This document shows positions 10,487 through 20,967 of a stretch of 64,000 bases of DNA, piece by piece. Positions within the stretch are counted from its first letter, which is position 1. Each line of letters begins with the position of its first letter. Below the pieces are notes generated by a model, which had not been told where the DNA came from, made no database searches, and saw only the letters and a list, made by a program, of their open reading frames with translations. The translations under genes were made by a program, and so were the position numbers. Source of the stretch: Desmodus rotundus (Eukaryota; Chordata; Mammalia; Chiroptera; Phyllostomidae); assembly GCF_022682495.2 (NCBI RefSeq), contig NC_071390.1, positions 166,371,220 to 166,435,219 on the forward strand, read 5' to 3'.

Positions 10487-11231
10487 GGCAGCATGAATGC
10501 CATTTTTTTTTTCTGGTTTCAAGTGGAGCCCTGGTAGCACCTGCACCCCTTCCTCTCAAAGGCACCTGGGTGCATGTGTGTCTGATACCCCTTGCCTGGT
10601 CCAGCTACCTTCTCCAGCTCCTGGAGGCCCTTAGCTGGCCAACCTGGGGTAGTGCAGGCCATCCAGGTAGGACTGTGTATAGAACACTTTGCAAGTTAGA
10701 ATGGGCACAGATTTAAGAAATAATTAATATTATTTTAGGTACCCTTCCTTTTCACCTGCTCCCAGGCTAAAGTGACTTTAGATCAAGAATAGGTGCATTC
10801 ATTAAGTGTGGACTTGCAGCTTGAAACTGTGCTGGTTGTATTAACTTTGTGTTATTTAGTGTTGACCGTCCTGGCACATGATCAGCATCTAGTGAGGACT
10901 TGATGAAGGAATGAATTTGTGCCTCACAGCAACCCCACAGTCATCCTCAAGTGATAGGAGACACAGCTGGGGGCTGTTCAGCCCATCTCTCTCTCCAATC
11001 AGGAGCTCCCTTGATGTGAACTTTTAACTCTAATTTACTCTACTGGTAACAGGCGGGTTTAACGAGAAATTACTCTGTGAATCTGTCTCTTTCTCTCTTG
11101 TGCAACACCAGCTCTCTTCCTCTTTCCTTCCCTCCCTCCCTTCCCTCCTTCCTTCCTTTTCTGGTGTAGAATTCCAAGGGAAGAAAATACCCATCTCTTC
11201 TTCCATAGCTTACCTCTCTTGTGAAAGAGAC
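10487..11231. other. Unassigned, with small L2 tail and pyrimidine tract
   Basis: A short L2-like tail at about 10,850-10,920 ('ctggcacatgatcagcatctagtgaggacttgatgaaggaatgaat') and a TTCC tract at 11,115-11,160 are all that can be named. Confidence 0.45.
11115..11160. repeat. (TTCC)n/(TCCC)n tract
   Basis: A pure pyrimidine run of CTTC/TCCC units. Confidence 0.85.
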
Positions 11232-11470
11232 CAACATTTCACAGAAATAATAGGGAACGCATTATGCTCAGCCTGACTCTAAGCACTTAGCATAAATTAC
11301 CTAACTTAAATCCTTACAACAAACCTACAGGGAAGAGACACTTATCATCTATTTTGTAGATAAGGAAACTAAGACCCAGAGAGGTCAACACACTTGCCCC
11401 AAGCCACACAACTGTTTAATTGACCAGGATTTGGAAGCACTGAAGTTGGCCTCCAACGTCTAGTCTGTTA
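11232..11470 (-). mobile_element. MIR SINE, antisense
   Basis: 'tgactctaagcacttagcataaattacctaacttaaatccttacaacaaacctacagg' then 'gataaggaaactaagacccagagaggtcaacacacttgcccc' is the reversed MIR order. Confidence 0.85.
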
Positions 11471-11788
11471 AGAATTATTCCCTCTAATAATGATGGAAGT
11501 GAAGGAGAGAAGTAAGTAGCTTCTGTGTGTATTTGACAGGTGGTGGTGAAGTTATTATAGTCTGCAAAACAGGGAGGCGGTATGGAGGGGCAGGATGTTT
11601 GAGTGGCAGAGAACTATGCCTTGTGTCAATGCTGAAACCTAAAGGCACATGAGGATGGCTGTATGGGAAGCTTTGAGGGCTGAGAAAGAAGTGCAGTGAG
11701 TGTAGGAACCTGGCAATGATCAGAGAGGGGGGTGCTGCTGGCAGCCATTGCCTTCACGTGGGTTCCACAGGCAGCAGCAGAAGTCGCC
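11471..11788. other. No feature recognised
   Basis: Purine-rich sequence before the large antisense L2; it may be a more diverged part of that element. Confidence 0.35.
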
Positions 11789-12990
11789 ATTCATTCACTG
11801 AACCAACTGAGCTGCAGTCTGAGCCAGACCCTGTTTCGGTTTGGAGGACAGAGCAGTGAACCAAACAGACAAGAGTCCCTCTCTCACCGAGCTTACATTT
11901 TAGAGGAGGGAGATAGACAGTACAGAGATAAATACACTTATGACAAATCATGCTAAGGGCCATGAAGAAGAATAAAGCTGGTAAGGGGACAGAGAGAGAC
12001 AGGGGCAGGGGTAGGAGTCAGGGAAGGATCCACTAAGAAAGTTGCATTTGAATACAGATGTCAATGTGATGAGGGAATGAACCCTGCGAGTGTTTGGGAA
12101 AGAGTATTCCAGGCAGACAGAACCAAATCATGTAAGTACTTGGAGATCATGGGCAAGTTTTTGGATTTTACTGACTGATGAGAACAATTGGCAAGTTTAA
12201 GGATGGAAGAGATATAATCTGATATTGGATTTAAAAATTACTTAGGCTGCTGTATGATAAATAGATTTACAGGATAATGATGGAAGTGAAGCTGGTATAC
12301 TCTTTATGCCAATAATCGAGAAAAAGATATGCTGGTGACTTGGACTAGGGTAGTAGCAGTGTAGGGGGTGAGAAACTATTTCTAAGTAAGAGACAATCAC
12401 ATTTGCTGATGGATTGAATGTGAGATTGAGAGCAAGGGAAAGAGAGAGAGGTAGATAGATATGGAGGAGTCAAGAATGGTACCAAGGTGTTCAGCTTGAA
12501 CAAAGAGTTCAATGAAGTTATTTTTATGGAGATAGGAAAGAATGAGGACAGAGCTGAATTGGGAAGGTGGGCGGGGAAATCCGGTTTTGACATGTTAAAT
12601 TTGAGATGTCTGTTGGCCATTTAAGCAAAGGTGTCAAGTAGACAGTCATAGGGGTCGGTCTAGAGTTGAAGGGAGAATTTGGAGCTGGAGATGATTTTGG
12701 AAATTATCAATGAAGATCAAAGGTATTTATTGACATGAAGCCGGATGAGCTCATCTAGACAAAGAGCAAAGAGGCCTAAAGATGTAGGCTAAGGGTACCC
12801 CAATTTTTTAGGAGAATATGAGAAGGAACCAGCAAAGTCACTGAGAAGGAGAAAGACAAGCCAGAGTAGGGGAAAGAAAGGTTTTTGAGAAGAGGAAGAA
12901 ATCAACCATGTCAAATGCTGCTGATAGTTTGAGTAAGATTAAGACTGAGAAAATTACCATGGGATTTTGCAACTAATAGCTAGCTCATGG
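11789..12990 (-). mobile_element. L2 LINE, 1.2 kb, antisense, with RT relic
   Basis: Read on the minus strand this is L2 from the reverse-transcriptase C-terminal region to the 3' tail. The minus strand stays open for 91 codons at 12,345-12,620, with KFNMSKPDFP and SHIQSISKCD, as in the L2 ORF2 segment after the RT palm. The plus strand shows the matching landmarks 'gttttgacatgttaaatttgagatgtctgttggcca' and 'gtcaaatgctgctgatagtttgagtaagattaagactgag'. The left end carries the reversed tail ('cattcattcactgaacc..ccgagcttacattttagaggagggagata'). Stops and frameshifts show that it is inactive. It is one of the longest continuous L2 copies in the window. Confidence 0.85.
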
Positions 12991-13879
12991 GTATCATTGA
13001 AACAATGGGTAAAGGACCAGGGACCTTCCTCAAATTTCTGATCTGTGTAAGCCCTGAGTTTCTTGTGCGATGCAGGGAGCAACAATAAATCATGGAAGAT
13101 TTCTGGGATTTGACAGCTCTTGATCCTTTTGAGTGCAAGGCATGATATAGGTTTAATTTGGTTTAGAACATTAAATAAATGTGGCTTTAAAAAAAAATAC
13201 TCCAGGGTGTCACGGAACAGTCTACACCTGTTGCACTGAGATTTATTTCAATGCACCTTTGTTTCCACAGAGTGCGAATTGTGGGTGATGCCTGTTGGGG
13301 GTGGAAGTGGGAGGCAGAGGTAAAGGCAAGGGAAGGGTGGAGGCTTTTGCAACGAAGCTGTGGGAGTAATAATGGAAAATGAGGGCAAAGCCCATCTGGC
13401 TCCTGGAGTCACATTGATGCCCTCTAAGGGAGGGGGTTAGAGGCATCTTTAAAGGGAGCTCCCTGACATGTTTTTGGCACAAAGCTATCACAACAGAGCT
13501 AAAGCTCTTTAGCTTTGATTACCAGAGAGAATTAAGAAATATCTACTCAGCTATGTCATCATTAAGTAAAAGTTACACCATCCTTTTTCCATTGCCAACA
13601 TTTCAATTACACCACAAGTTTAGGACCACAATTAAAAGCAGGAGGGTAGACCCCAGAGGCAAAAGGCAGTCAACAAGTCTGAGTCACAGAGTTAGAAAAG
13701 CATCAGACATTTGGAAAAAGAATCCATCGGGGGGAGGGAAGCTTTATATTATACACGTTTATCTACAACAAAACAAAATTAATTTCCAAACCTGTGTTTG
13801 GAAATTACAGAGTAGAACGATGTTGAAAAATCTCTTGAGAGTGAAGTACAGTTAATAGAAATTCATTCAGTTTTGTTTT
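12991..13879. other. Unassigned region
   Basis: No repeat or exon is recognised. A 100-codon frame at 13,553-13,855 has no domain. An A9 run near 13,190 preceded by 'attaaataaatg' might be a retrocopy tail, but nothing upstream resembles an mRNA that I know. Confidence 0.35.
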
Positions 13880-14110
13880 GGGGAACAATCCATATGCCAA
13901 GTCCTAAGGATAGAATAGAGAATAAGGTGGATGTGACCCCTGCCCTCACGTGGTTACAATCAGTACAGGTGAGTCAATAGGCAATTATGACCTACCATGA
14001 TTAATGATGTAAGAGGAGAAATGCAGACACTAGAGGGTCATGGAGGAGGAGCACCTAATCAAACTTAGGAGGTCAAGGAGGCTTCTGAGATGAAACAATG
14101 TTCAAGTGAA
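13880..14110 (-). mobile_element. L2 LINE 3' end, antisense
   Basis: 'tcctaaggatagaatagagaataaggtggatgtgacccctgccctcacgtggttacaatcagtacagg' and then 'ggtcaaggaggcttctgagatgaaacaatgttcaagtgaac' mirror the order of reversed L2 (ctgccctcaaggagct..ggcttcctggaggaggtgac). Confidence 0.75.
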
Positions 14111-14174
14111 CATCTGAAGTTGAGGAACATAAAGTCACTTCTGGTCACCTATTATATGGCAGGAAAGACAGTAG

Positions 14175-14340
14175 AGTGGGCACTGGGTTCCATTGCCTGG
14201 GTTCAGGGCTGGGCTCTGCCACCAGCTGTGGACCTTCCTATGCTCCAGTTTCCTCATGGGACAATAATACTACGAACCTATTTCAAGGAGTTGATACAAT
14301 GATTAAATAAAGTCAGTAAGCATTAAGCACAGCATCTAAA
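14175..14340 (+). mobile_element. MIR SINE
   Basis: 'gggttcagggctgggctctgccaccagctgtggacc..ctccagtttcctcatgggacaataatactacgaacctatttcaagg' follows the MIR core and 3' region. Confidence 0.8.
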
Positions 14341-14614
14341 CATAGCTAAGTAACATGTCATCAGTATCTTCTCAATTTAAAGTTTTGGTTCACAACTTTG
14401 AAAGTGAAAATATATTCTAAGGGCTTCACTAACTTCATCCAAAACCCTGTTTTCCTTATGACGTTTATGTTCCTCAATAGCAAATGTACCCACTGCCAGG
14501 TCTACAGGCCCTGCCCTTGTAGTGGAGAAGGGAAAATGAGAACACTCAGGCTCAGACATGGAAAAGCTCCTGGAGGGTGGACGGTACCATCCTCCATCAC
14601 TGAAAGTGTGTTTT

Positions 14615-14775
14615 AATTAAGAATTTTTTTATTGAGATGTAATTCACATACCATAAAAATCTGTCCTTTAAAAGTGTGCCATTCAGTGGTTTTCAGGATG
14701 TTACAGGCTGTGCAATCCCCGGCACTATCTGATCCCAGAACGTTTGCATCACACCCAAGAGAAAACTACTTGCCA
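14615..14775 (-). mobile_element. Old L1 3'-UTR, antisense
   Basis: 'tttttttattgagatgtaattcacataccataaaaatctgtcctttaaaagtgtgccattcagtggttttcagg' is the reverse complement of the L1M/L1ME 3' UTR, running from the poly-A side inward. Confidence 0.85.
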
Positions 14776-14999
14776 GGCTTTTCAAAGCTGCAAGTCTGTG
14801 CCAGGGTTGCTGACATAGAAATAAAGTGTCTGTGACCAAGCAATTTATAAAGAGCATCAGATCAGAACTGTAAAGTTCACTTCCAGGGGTTTTCTGCTTG
14901 TCATCTCCTCTTCTCCTGCAAGTTCACTCTAGACCTACAAACTCTAGTGACCTAGAAGAATTGTCGCACAGAGAAGCTGTCCCGTGTTCCTATCTGACA

Positions 15000-15106
15000 T
15001 ATGTGTGTGTATATTTTATATATATATGTGTGTGTATGTGTGTGTGTATATCTATCTATCTATCATCTATCTATCTATATATTTATATATATCTGTGTGT
15101 GTGTAT
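15000..15106. repeat. Compound (TG)n(TA)n(ATCT)n microsatellite
   Basis: TG, TATA and ATCT blocks alternate. The 223-codon frame 14,984-15,655, the longest in the window, is open only because of this repeat and the L2 that follows. Confidence 0.95.
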
Positions 15107-15219
15107 TTGCATTTGTGGATACCTGTTATCTACCAGTTAACTTGCCTCTTATCAACCTTTTTTTCACCTTGTCTAACCCCCACATACAGAAGAAGAGAAA
15201 ATCATACCAGTAGAATTTT

Positions 15220-16175
15220 TGGTTCCTTCTCTCCATGCTCACTGATATATTCCCTTGGATGTTTCACAGGACCCTCAGTTGAACTTGTCCAATACGGAAC
15301 TGATCATCTTCCCACCCAAACCAGCTTTCCCCCCCGGAGTCCTTTGTGTCAGGGAATGGGTGACTATAACCACCATCCATTCACCCGTCCAAACCAGAAA
15401 TCATTTGCAATCCTTTCCTCTCCCCATCTCTCCGCAGTCACAACGTCCTGTCACTTCTGCTCCATTATCACCCTTGAATCTACCTCCCACCTGCATCTCT
15501 GCAGTGGCCCTCCTGGTCCAGAGAACCTCATCTCTGGCCTGATACACACAATCAATTCCTGCCCAGTCTCCCCATTCCCAGTTCTGACCCTCCTTTTCTT
15601 CCTACACATTTTCTCATATGCAAATCTGATTATACTCCCTTCCAGCTTTCTCTGACTCCAAATTCTGTTAGAATAAAGTCCATATTCCTTCATTTGGTTT
15701 GCAAGGTTCTGCCTGATCTGGTCCCTGCCCACCACTTGAGCCTTCTCTCTCTCTCTGTTCTCCCCACACCGTGCCTCACCCCACCCCCCGCCCCCACTGA
15801 TCACTGCAGTTTCTTACTGAGGTATCTTACGCATACCCTCATACTGTTTCCTCTTCCCGGGAACACTCTTCCTGCCCTCTGCCCATTTCTCCCCAACAAC
15901 CCTCCTCCAGCTAACCCCCACTCAAACGTCAGGTCTTGGCTGAGATGTTGCTTCTTCTAGGAAGGCTTTCTGGAACTCCTCCTATGTGTTCTCAGAGTTG
16001 GAAATCTTTTCCTCCCATAGCATGGAGGGCCACTGCAGAGATGCAGACACACACGCACACACACACACACACACATTTACCCTTCCAAGGTCCCCATGTG
16101 CTCTTCAGCATATTCCAGGGTTTCAGCAGTGCCTGAAACATGATGGTCGCTCCTCAGTACCTGACTGAATGAAAG
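15220..16175 (+). mobile_element. L2 LINE, 0.95 kb, sense
   Basis: In order: 'gaacttgtccaatacggaactgatcatcttcccacccaaacc' (the RT-side NMSKTELIIFPP equivalent), 'cctcccacctgcatctctgcagtggcc', 'gcaaatctgattatactccc', 'gttagaataaagtccatattccttcatttggtttgcaaggttctgcctgatctgg', 'gtcaggtcttggctgagatgttgcttcttctaggaaggctttctgg', and a tail 'cagtgcctgaaacatgatggtcgctcctcagtacctgactgaatgaa'. This is L2 from ORF2 to its end. A CA repeat at 16,045-16,075 interrupts it. All frames are broken. Confidence 0.9.
16045..16075. repeat. (CA)n microsatellite
   Basis: A run of CA with one CG interruption, inside the L2 tail. Confidence 0.95.
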
Positions 16176-16514
16176 AAGGCTGCTCCCAGTTGCAGATAAT
16201 CTAGGAAGGAAGCGGGTTCCTTGGAACCAGCCTTCCATTCTTCCCTTTGAGCTCTCCCTGCATCTCTCCACATACTTCGTTGATAGCAGCTGGATGTCCT
16301 AACCCTCTTCTTGGACTCACGAAAACCTCAAGATCTTTAAAAAACATAAGAATGACTCCCTGATGGTACAATATTTGAATTCATGATTGTTAACAGAACA
16401 GACAATTTCAAGGGCAGGAATTCTGTATTGTTCTCCCCAAATCATTCCAAATAGCTGACTTCTCGCTCCAGGGTCTAATCCTGGCCACATCTCTCCTTGA
16501 TAAGAATTTCATAG
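16176..16514. other. No feature recognised
   Basis: Nothing identifiable between the L2 tail and the L1 3' end. Confidence 0.35.
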
Positions 16515-16690
16515 GAATGGGGAATTAGTGTTTAATGGATACAGCATTTTAGTTGGGGAAATTGAGAAAGTTTTGGAGATGGATGGTGGTGCTGGCTGCA
16601 CAGAAGTGTGGCTATACTCAATGCCACAGAATTGTACATTTAAACGTGGTTACAGAAAATTTTATGTTATATACATTCCACCATCATGTA
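16515..16690 (+). mobile_element. Old L1 3' end
   Basis: 'gaattagtgtttaatggatacagcattttagttggggaaattgagaaagttttggagatggatggtggtgctggctgcaca' is the L1M 3' UTR in sense, followed by 'gaattgtacatttaaacgtggttacagaaaattttatgttatatacattcc'. Confidence 0.9.
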
Positions 16691-16694
16691 CAAA

Positions 16695-16903
16695 ACTGGT
16701 GGCCTGGATTTGAATCCTGACTCCACAGCTCTCTAGCTACAGGGAAAGTAGGCAAGCCAATGTTTTCTGAATGCCTCAGTTTCATCATCTGGAACGTGGA
16801 GATAGAAGTTTTTGCATCATAGAGTTATTAAAATAATTGAGTTAATATATGAAACCATAATGGTGTGTGGCACAAGATAAGTGCTACTTATTGTTATTAC
16901 TAC
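16695..16903 (+). mobile_element. MIR SINE
   Basis: 'ggcctggatttgaatcctgactccacagctctctagctacagg' to 'aataattgagttaatatatgaaaccataatggtgtgtggcacaagataagtgc' spans most of MIR. It ends at the pogo-like MITE. Confidence 0.85.
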
Positions 16904-16905
16904 TA

Positions 16906-17244
16906 CAGAGCCCCTTGAGTTACAATGGGGTTACATTCTAATAAACCCATATCATAAATTGAAAATATTACAAGTAAAAAATGCATTTAATACACTTAAC
17001 CTAGCAAACATCATAGCGCAGCCCAGCCTATCTTAAACATGCTCAGAACACTTAGCCTCCAGGGGGGCAGAGTCGTCTTGTTGCCTCTGCCCAGCATCGT
17101 GAGAGAGGATAGTACTGCATGTTGCTAGCCCAGGAACAGATCAGAATTCAAAGCACAGTTTCCACAGAATGCACATTGTTTTTGTGCCATTGTAAGGTTG
17201 AAAAGTTATAAGTTGATCCATCATTGTAAGTCAGGGAATGTCTG
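16906..17244 (-). mobile_element. MER8-like nonautonomous pogo/Tigger MITE
   Basis: It starts 'cagagccccttgagttacaatggggttacattctaataaaccc' and ends 'aagttataagttgatccatcattgtaagtcagggaatgtctg'. The ends are imperfect inverted repeats and both sides carry the target dinucleotide TA (16,904-16,905 and 17,245-17,246). 'gtgagagaggatagtactgcatgttgctagcccagg' is the internal signature I associate with MER8/MER2-type elements. It has no coding capacity and was mobilised in trans. Confidence 0.8.
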
Positions 17245-17284
17245 TATTATTATTATTATTTTATTATTATTATTATTATTATTA
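17245..17284. repeat. (TTA)n microsatellite
   Basis: A TTA run with one extra T, at the right target site of the MITE. Confidence 0.95.
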
Positions 17285-17350
17285 GATTGAGTTAATGTAT
17301 GAAAGTACCTAGAATAGCATGTAGTAGAAGATAAGTGTTACCTATAATTA
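17285..17350 (+). mobile_element. MIR SINE 3' fragment
   Basis: 'gattgagttaatgtatgaaagtacctagaatagcatgtagtagaagataagtgttacc' repeats the MIR 3' end already seen before the MITE, so it is a second partial copy or a local duplication. Confidence 0.65.
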
Positions 17351-17364
17351 TTATATTGTTATTA

Positions 17365-17475
17365 TGTCCTACTTCTAGAAACTGGAGAGAAAGCAATGAA
17401 TCAGTCTTTGCCTTTCTGGAACTTATCACTTAGTGAGGGGAAAAGTAAACATATAGTATGGCAGACAGCATCTAA
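17365..17475 (-). mobile_element. L2 LINE tail fragment, antisense
   Basis: 'ctggagagaaagcaatgaatcagtctttgcctttctggaacttatcacttagtgaggggaa' equals the reversed L2 tail (cagtctctgccctcaaggagcttacagtctagtggggga). Confidence 0.7.
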
Positions 17476-18029
17476 TATCTGCTTTATAGTATTACAGTGA
17501 ATATAAAGTGGCTGATGGAGTCAGAACCTGACTCATAATGGGCACTTAATAAATGCTTATTCTACTCTCCTCTCCTCTCTTTTCCCTTTCCCTTTCCTCT
17601 CCCTCTTTTTGGAGAGAAAGCAGTTAGGGAACAGGCAGCCTCTGGGCCGAGGGAAACCATGCCCCTCAGCTGATGAGGAAGGAGCAGCTGAGGCCAGGGC
17701 CTTGAAATGTTGGTGGCAGTTTTTGAGGCAGGTAGTTTCTCTCTTGCTGCTTCAGAGGAAATGCGAATCATCTGTTGTTTGGCTCCCATTTCCTGGGAGG
17801 CTGCAGGCCCAGGAAACCTGTGGTTTAAGCATGGGTGTGGATGGAGCTCAAATGAAATGGCTCTTGGCGGTGGAGTGTGCTGCTAGGACCACCGACAGTT
17901 ATGTCTTGGGCCAGATGACTCATCCTGAGCTGGCTGCTCAGCCCCACCACTGCATTCAGCTCATGAAATGAGTCGAATTTCCAGGCACAGAGTGATTCTT
18001 CCTTATCTGTGCTGGGTGCAGAGCACATC
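17476..18029. other. Unassigned, with CT-rich tract
   Basis: A small MIR-like tail at about 17,500-17,560 ('gactcataatgggcacttaataaatgctt') and a CTTTCC tract at 17,565-17,610. A 120-codon frame (17,609-17,971) shows no domain. Confidence 0.4.
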
Positions 18030-18230
18030 CAGACCAGGTGGGGGGAGGGGTGACAGAGGTCCAGCCTGTGTTCTTGTGTCCATTTTACAGATGATGGAAA
18101 GGGGGCCCTGAGATGCTGACCACTTGTGTGTGTGACAGCCAATGAGTGGTAGAGTCAGGAAAGCCTCTCCTGATTCCTCCACTCACGTCATGCTGTTTTC
18201 CCAGGTGCTGTTTTCCAGCACAACCAAACC
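18030..18230 (-). mobile_element. MIR SINE, antisense
   Basis: 'tccattttacagatgatggaaagggggccctgagatgctgaccacttgtgtgtgtgacagccaatgagtggtagagtcagg' is the reversed MIR core. Confidence 0.75.
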
Positions 18231-18304
18231 ACTGGTTTCCCCACAGCCTCACCCAGCTCTGCCTCACCCAGCTATACTCCAGGATAATAGAACAATCGGG
18301 TCAA

Positions 18305-18470
18305 TCTTGTGGAGTGTCACCTTGGACAGGTCACCCAATTTATCAGTACTCTTATCTGTAAAATGTGGATAACAATAAGTAACTCCCAGGCTTGTTATGA
18401 TGATGAGGCAAGGGAAAGCATTTAAAGCATTCTGCAAATTCTGAATTATTACGTAAGTGTTATTAATGGT
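18305..18470 (+). mobile_element. MIR SINE
   Basis: 'gtcaccttggacaggtcacccaatttatcagtactcttatctgtaaaatgtggataac' and the following 'gaggcaagggaaagcatttaaagcattctgc' match the MIR core and 3' part. Confidence 0.75.
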
Positions 18471-18880
18471 GATGACAGAAACAGCAACCGGGGCTCCCCT
18501 TCTTCCTATGTAGACAATGCCCCTCACTGAAAGAGTCGAAGTGGAGGATGGCATTCAAGAAGAGGACACCTGGGATGTGAATGAGGATTCCTAATTCCTC
18601 GCACCACTTTGTGGGGAGGCCACACTGGTGACATCTTTCCCAACTTTGAGATTCCATGATGGTGCTGACCAACAGCTGAAAACTCAAAGACCCGGGCCAG
18701 GCAGAAAACATAGTTGAGTGAAGCGGGTGAAACTTGGAGTTGGGGGAAGGGGAGCGGTGAAGACCGAGGAGAACTGAAGGAAGCATGCTTCACTTAAAGG
18801 GAGCAGGTGCTGCTGAGAGCCACCCAAGAGTTACTATGGTTCTACAGGTCCCACTATTGCTAAATATTTATGTCTATATC
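18471..18880. other. No feature recognised
   Basis: Overlapping antisense frames (107 and 89 codons) occur here, but without any recognisable motif. Confidence 0.35.
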
Positions 18881-18881
18881 A

Positions 18882-18920
18882 ACATACACACATATATATG
18901 TATATATGTACATATACATG
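18882..18920. repeat. (CATATA)n-type AT/TG microsatellite
   Basis: 'acatacacacatatatatgtatatatgtacatatacatg', partly palindromic, at the 3' side of the antisense L1. Confidence 0.85.
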
Positions 18921-18921
18921 T

Positions 18922-19226
18922 CTTGAACAATTCAGTCTTTTTTTTGATTGCCACAATCAATTCTAGAACATTTTCATCACTCAAAAGAAACCCCACATCC
19001 AATAGCAGTGACTCTGCACTCCTATTTTCCCTCAGCCCCACCCAATTATTCATCTACTTTCCATGTCTATGGATTTGCCCATTCTGGACATTTCATATGA
19101 ATGGAATCAAACAATATTGAGCCTTTAGTGACTTGCGTTTTCACTTAGTACAATGTTTTCAAGGTTTATCCATGTTGTAACATGTACTACATTTCTTTTT
19201 ATTGATGAATAATATTCCATTGTATA
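18922..19226 (-). mobile_element. Old L1 3' end, antisense (part 1)
   Basis: Reversed L1M sequence covering the 3' UTR and ORF2 C-terminus. On the minus strand MEYYSSIKRN followed by TTWINLENIVLSE is the well-conserved tail of L1 ORF2 (about 19,130-19,222). 'aggtttatccatgttgtaacatgtactacatttctttttattgatgaataatattccattgta' is its plus-strand counterpart. A mariner element interrupts it at 19,227. Confidence 0.9.
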
Positions 19227-19897
19227 CGAGGTCTGTCCAGAAAAAGTCCAACCATTGTCAATGTAATGAGAATGGTTTGCACAACATTGATGTAACCTGG
19301 CAGCCAAGGAGAGTGGACTAGAATGCATGTGCGTGAACAATGATGACTTCACTATACTACTCAGTGGGGGCCGTAGTTGCTGTTCAGTAAGCATGTGGCT
19401 GTTGCATTCAAAATGACTGAGCAAATAGAGCAAGAAATCGGCATCAGATTTTGTGTTAAGCTTGAACATTCCTCTATGGAAACTATTCAAGTGATTCAGA
19501 AGGCTGTAACTATGGGCAACTCATGATTGGCAGCTTCATCATGACAACACACCTGCTCGTGCATCACATCTTGTGCACAGTTTTTGGTGAAACATCAAAT
19601 CACGCAGGTGACTTGGTCCCCCTACAACCTAGATTTGGTGCCCTGCAACCGCTGGCCTTTTCCCAAACTAAAATCACCTTTGAAAAGGAAGACATTTCAG
19701 AAAATTGATGAGATTTAGGAAAATATAATGAGGCAACTAATGATGATTGGGACCTGTGTGAGGTCCTGAGGTGCCTACTTTGAAAGGGACTGAGGTGTCA
19801 CTGTCCTATCTACAATGTTTGTTGTCTCTTCTTTAATAAATGTCTCTATTTTTCATGTTACATAGTACCTGGCTGGATACTTTTAGGACAGACCTCA
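19227..19897 (+). mobile_element. mariner element, internally deleted (671 bp)
   Basis: Bounded by inverted repeats 'cgaggtctgtccagaaaaagtcc' and 'ggctggatacttttaggacagacctca', with TA on both sides. From about 19,411 the sense strand reads MTEQIEQEIGIR and FCVKLEHSSMETIQVIQKA, a mariner transposase N-terminus. It then jumps directly to WQLHHDN and, after frameshifts, to the region around the last catalytic aspartates ('ccccctacaacctagatttggtgccc', consensus PPYSPDLAPCD), so the middle of the gene is missing. 'cctttactttaataaatgtctc'-like sequence near 19,835 is the usual 3' end. It sits inside an antisense L1 and is therefore younger than that L1. Confidence 0.9.
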
Positions 19898-20055
19898 TAG
19901 ATCAGTTACAATTTATTTATCTATCAACTGATGGACATTTGAACTGTTTCTACTTTGGGGCTATTATGAATAATGCTGCTATGACCATTAATCTATAAGT
20001 TTTTCTGTAGACAGGTGTATTTTTTTTCACTTGGATATATACCTGGAGGCTGCCA
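19898..20055 (-). mobile_element. Old L1, antisense (part 2)
   Basis: 'tttatttatctatcaactgatggacatttgaactgtttctactttggggctattatgaataatgctgctatgacc' continues the L1 interrupted by the mariner. Removing 671 bp plus one TA restores a continuous L1 order. Confidence 0.9.
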
Positions 20056-20099
20056 AATATTTTAATCTTTCAACAGAACCGGAACCGATAGAACTCTGC

Positions 20100-20150
20100 G
20101 CTCTCTCTCTCTCTCTCTCTCTCTAAATCTCTCTCTCTCTCTCTTTCTCT
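20100..20150. repeat. (CT)n microsatellite
   Basis: Two CT runs separated by 'aaat'. Confidence 0.95.
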
Positions 20151-20159
20151 GGTATAAGC

Positions 20160-20654
20160 ACACAATTTTAAAATATTGACTCAACTTAAAAAATATTATG
20201 TGGGCCAAACACCAAACATATTCAGGGACCAGTTTCAAGTTTGAAAGAGACCTTAGTTCTTTCGTCTGCAAAAGGGAGAAGCAAAGCAGCTGACCCACGT
20301 GGATCCTTTTAGCTTTAAAACTTTACTCTCTTCAGATTTTGTTAAACTGTCACATACACATGCATTAATTTGTAAATAAAACTCATATTTATTTCCCAAG
20401 AGATTTTGAGGTAACTTACAATATTGACCTGATAGGACAGTTAAAACTCAGTTCAGAAAGAGAACTCATAATTGTACCAGGACCCTGAGCTGAGAGGGTC
20501 AGTAGGGGACTGGAATTTCGTACCTAGCTCCCTGGGAGGTGCCTGCATAATGTTGTTTGGAAGATGTGCAAACCTAGGTGATAGATATGTTTTGGGACCG
20601 GTGGTAATAGCTGCTTATTTAGGAAGACATTGTTTTGTGCTTCTTTTTGTGTGC
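20160..20654. other. No feature recognised
   Basis: AT-rich, ordinary-looking sequence with no open frame of interest. Confidence 0.35.
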
Positions 20655-20790
20655 TCAGGTTTGAAAGATATGTTCCCTACCCTGAGAAGCTCATGTCTCC
20701 TGGGGAGACAGACAGGTCCACACAAGTAGAATCCAGGGAAATAAGTGCAAAGATAACTTTGGTAGCTCAAGAAGTGCTTTGAAGTGTGGT
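20655..20790 (-). mobile_element. L2 LINE tail fragment, antisense
   Basis: 'ttccctaccctgagaagctcatgtctcctggggagacagacaggtccacacaag' matches reversed L2 (cctgccctcaaggagctcacagtctagtgggggagacagac). Confidence 0.75.
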
Positions 20791-20849
20791 GGTGGTGGGT
20801 GGGGGCCCACAAGAATCAGAAAAAATTGTAGTGGAGATGATTGATTGAC

Positions 20850-20967
20850 CAAGCTTTCTGACATCATGTGACCTAGTGGCTCCTTCACTAAGGATGTGTG
20901 GCATTGGATGAATTATTTCGTCTTAATGAATTTAGTTTCCTCATCTGTCAACAGGGACTAAATAGTA
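20850..20967 (+). mobile_element. MIR SINE (part 1), split by MITE
   Basis: 'aattatttcgtcttaatgaatttagtttcctcatctgtcaacagggactaaatagta' is the MIR core. The element resumes after the 199-bp insertion. Confidence 0.8.

Noticed and set aside
13100..13200. Processed pseudogene tail (AATAAA-like sequence plus A9)
   Set aside because: No recognisable mRNA body upstream and no flanking direct repeat.
14984..15655. Longest open frame, 223 codons, plus strand
   Set aside because: The first third is translated microsatellite (Tyr/Val/Cys/Ile repeats) and the rest is L2 LINE in a non-native frame; no domain or codon-use support.
17245..17284. Possible CRISPR-like or satellite array
   Set aside because: It is a simple TTA microsatellite without spacers.
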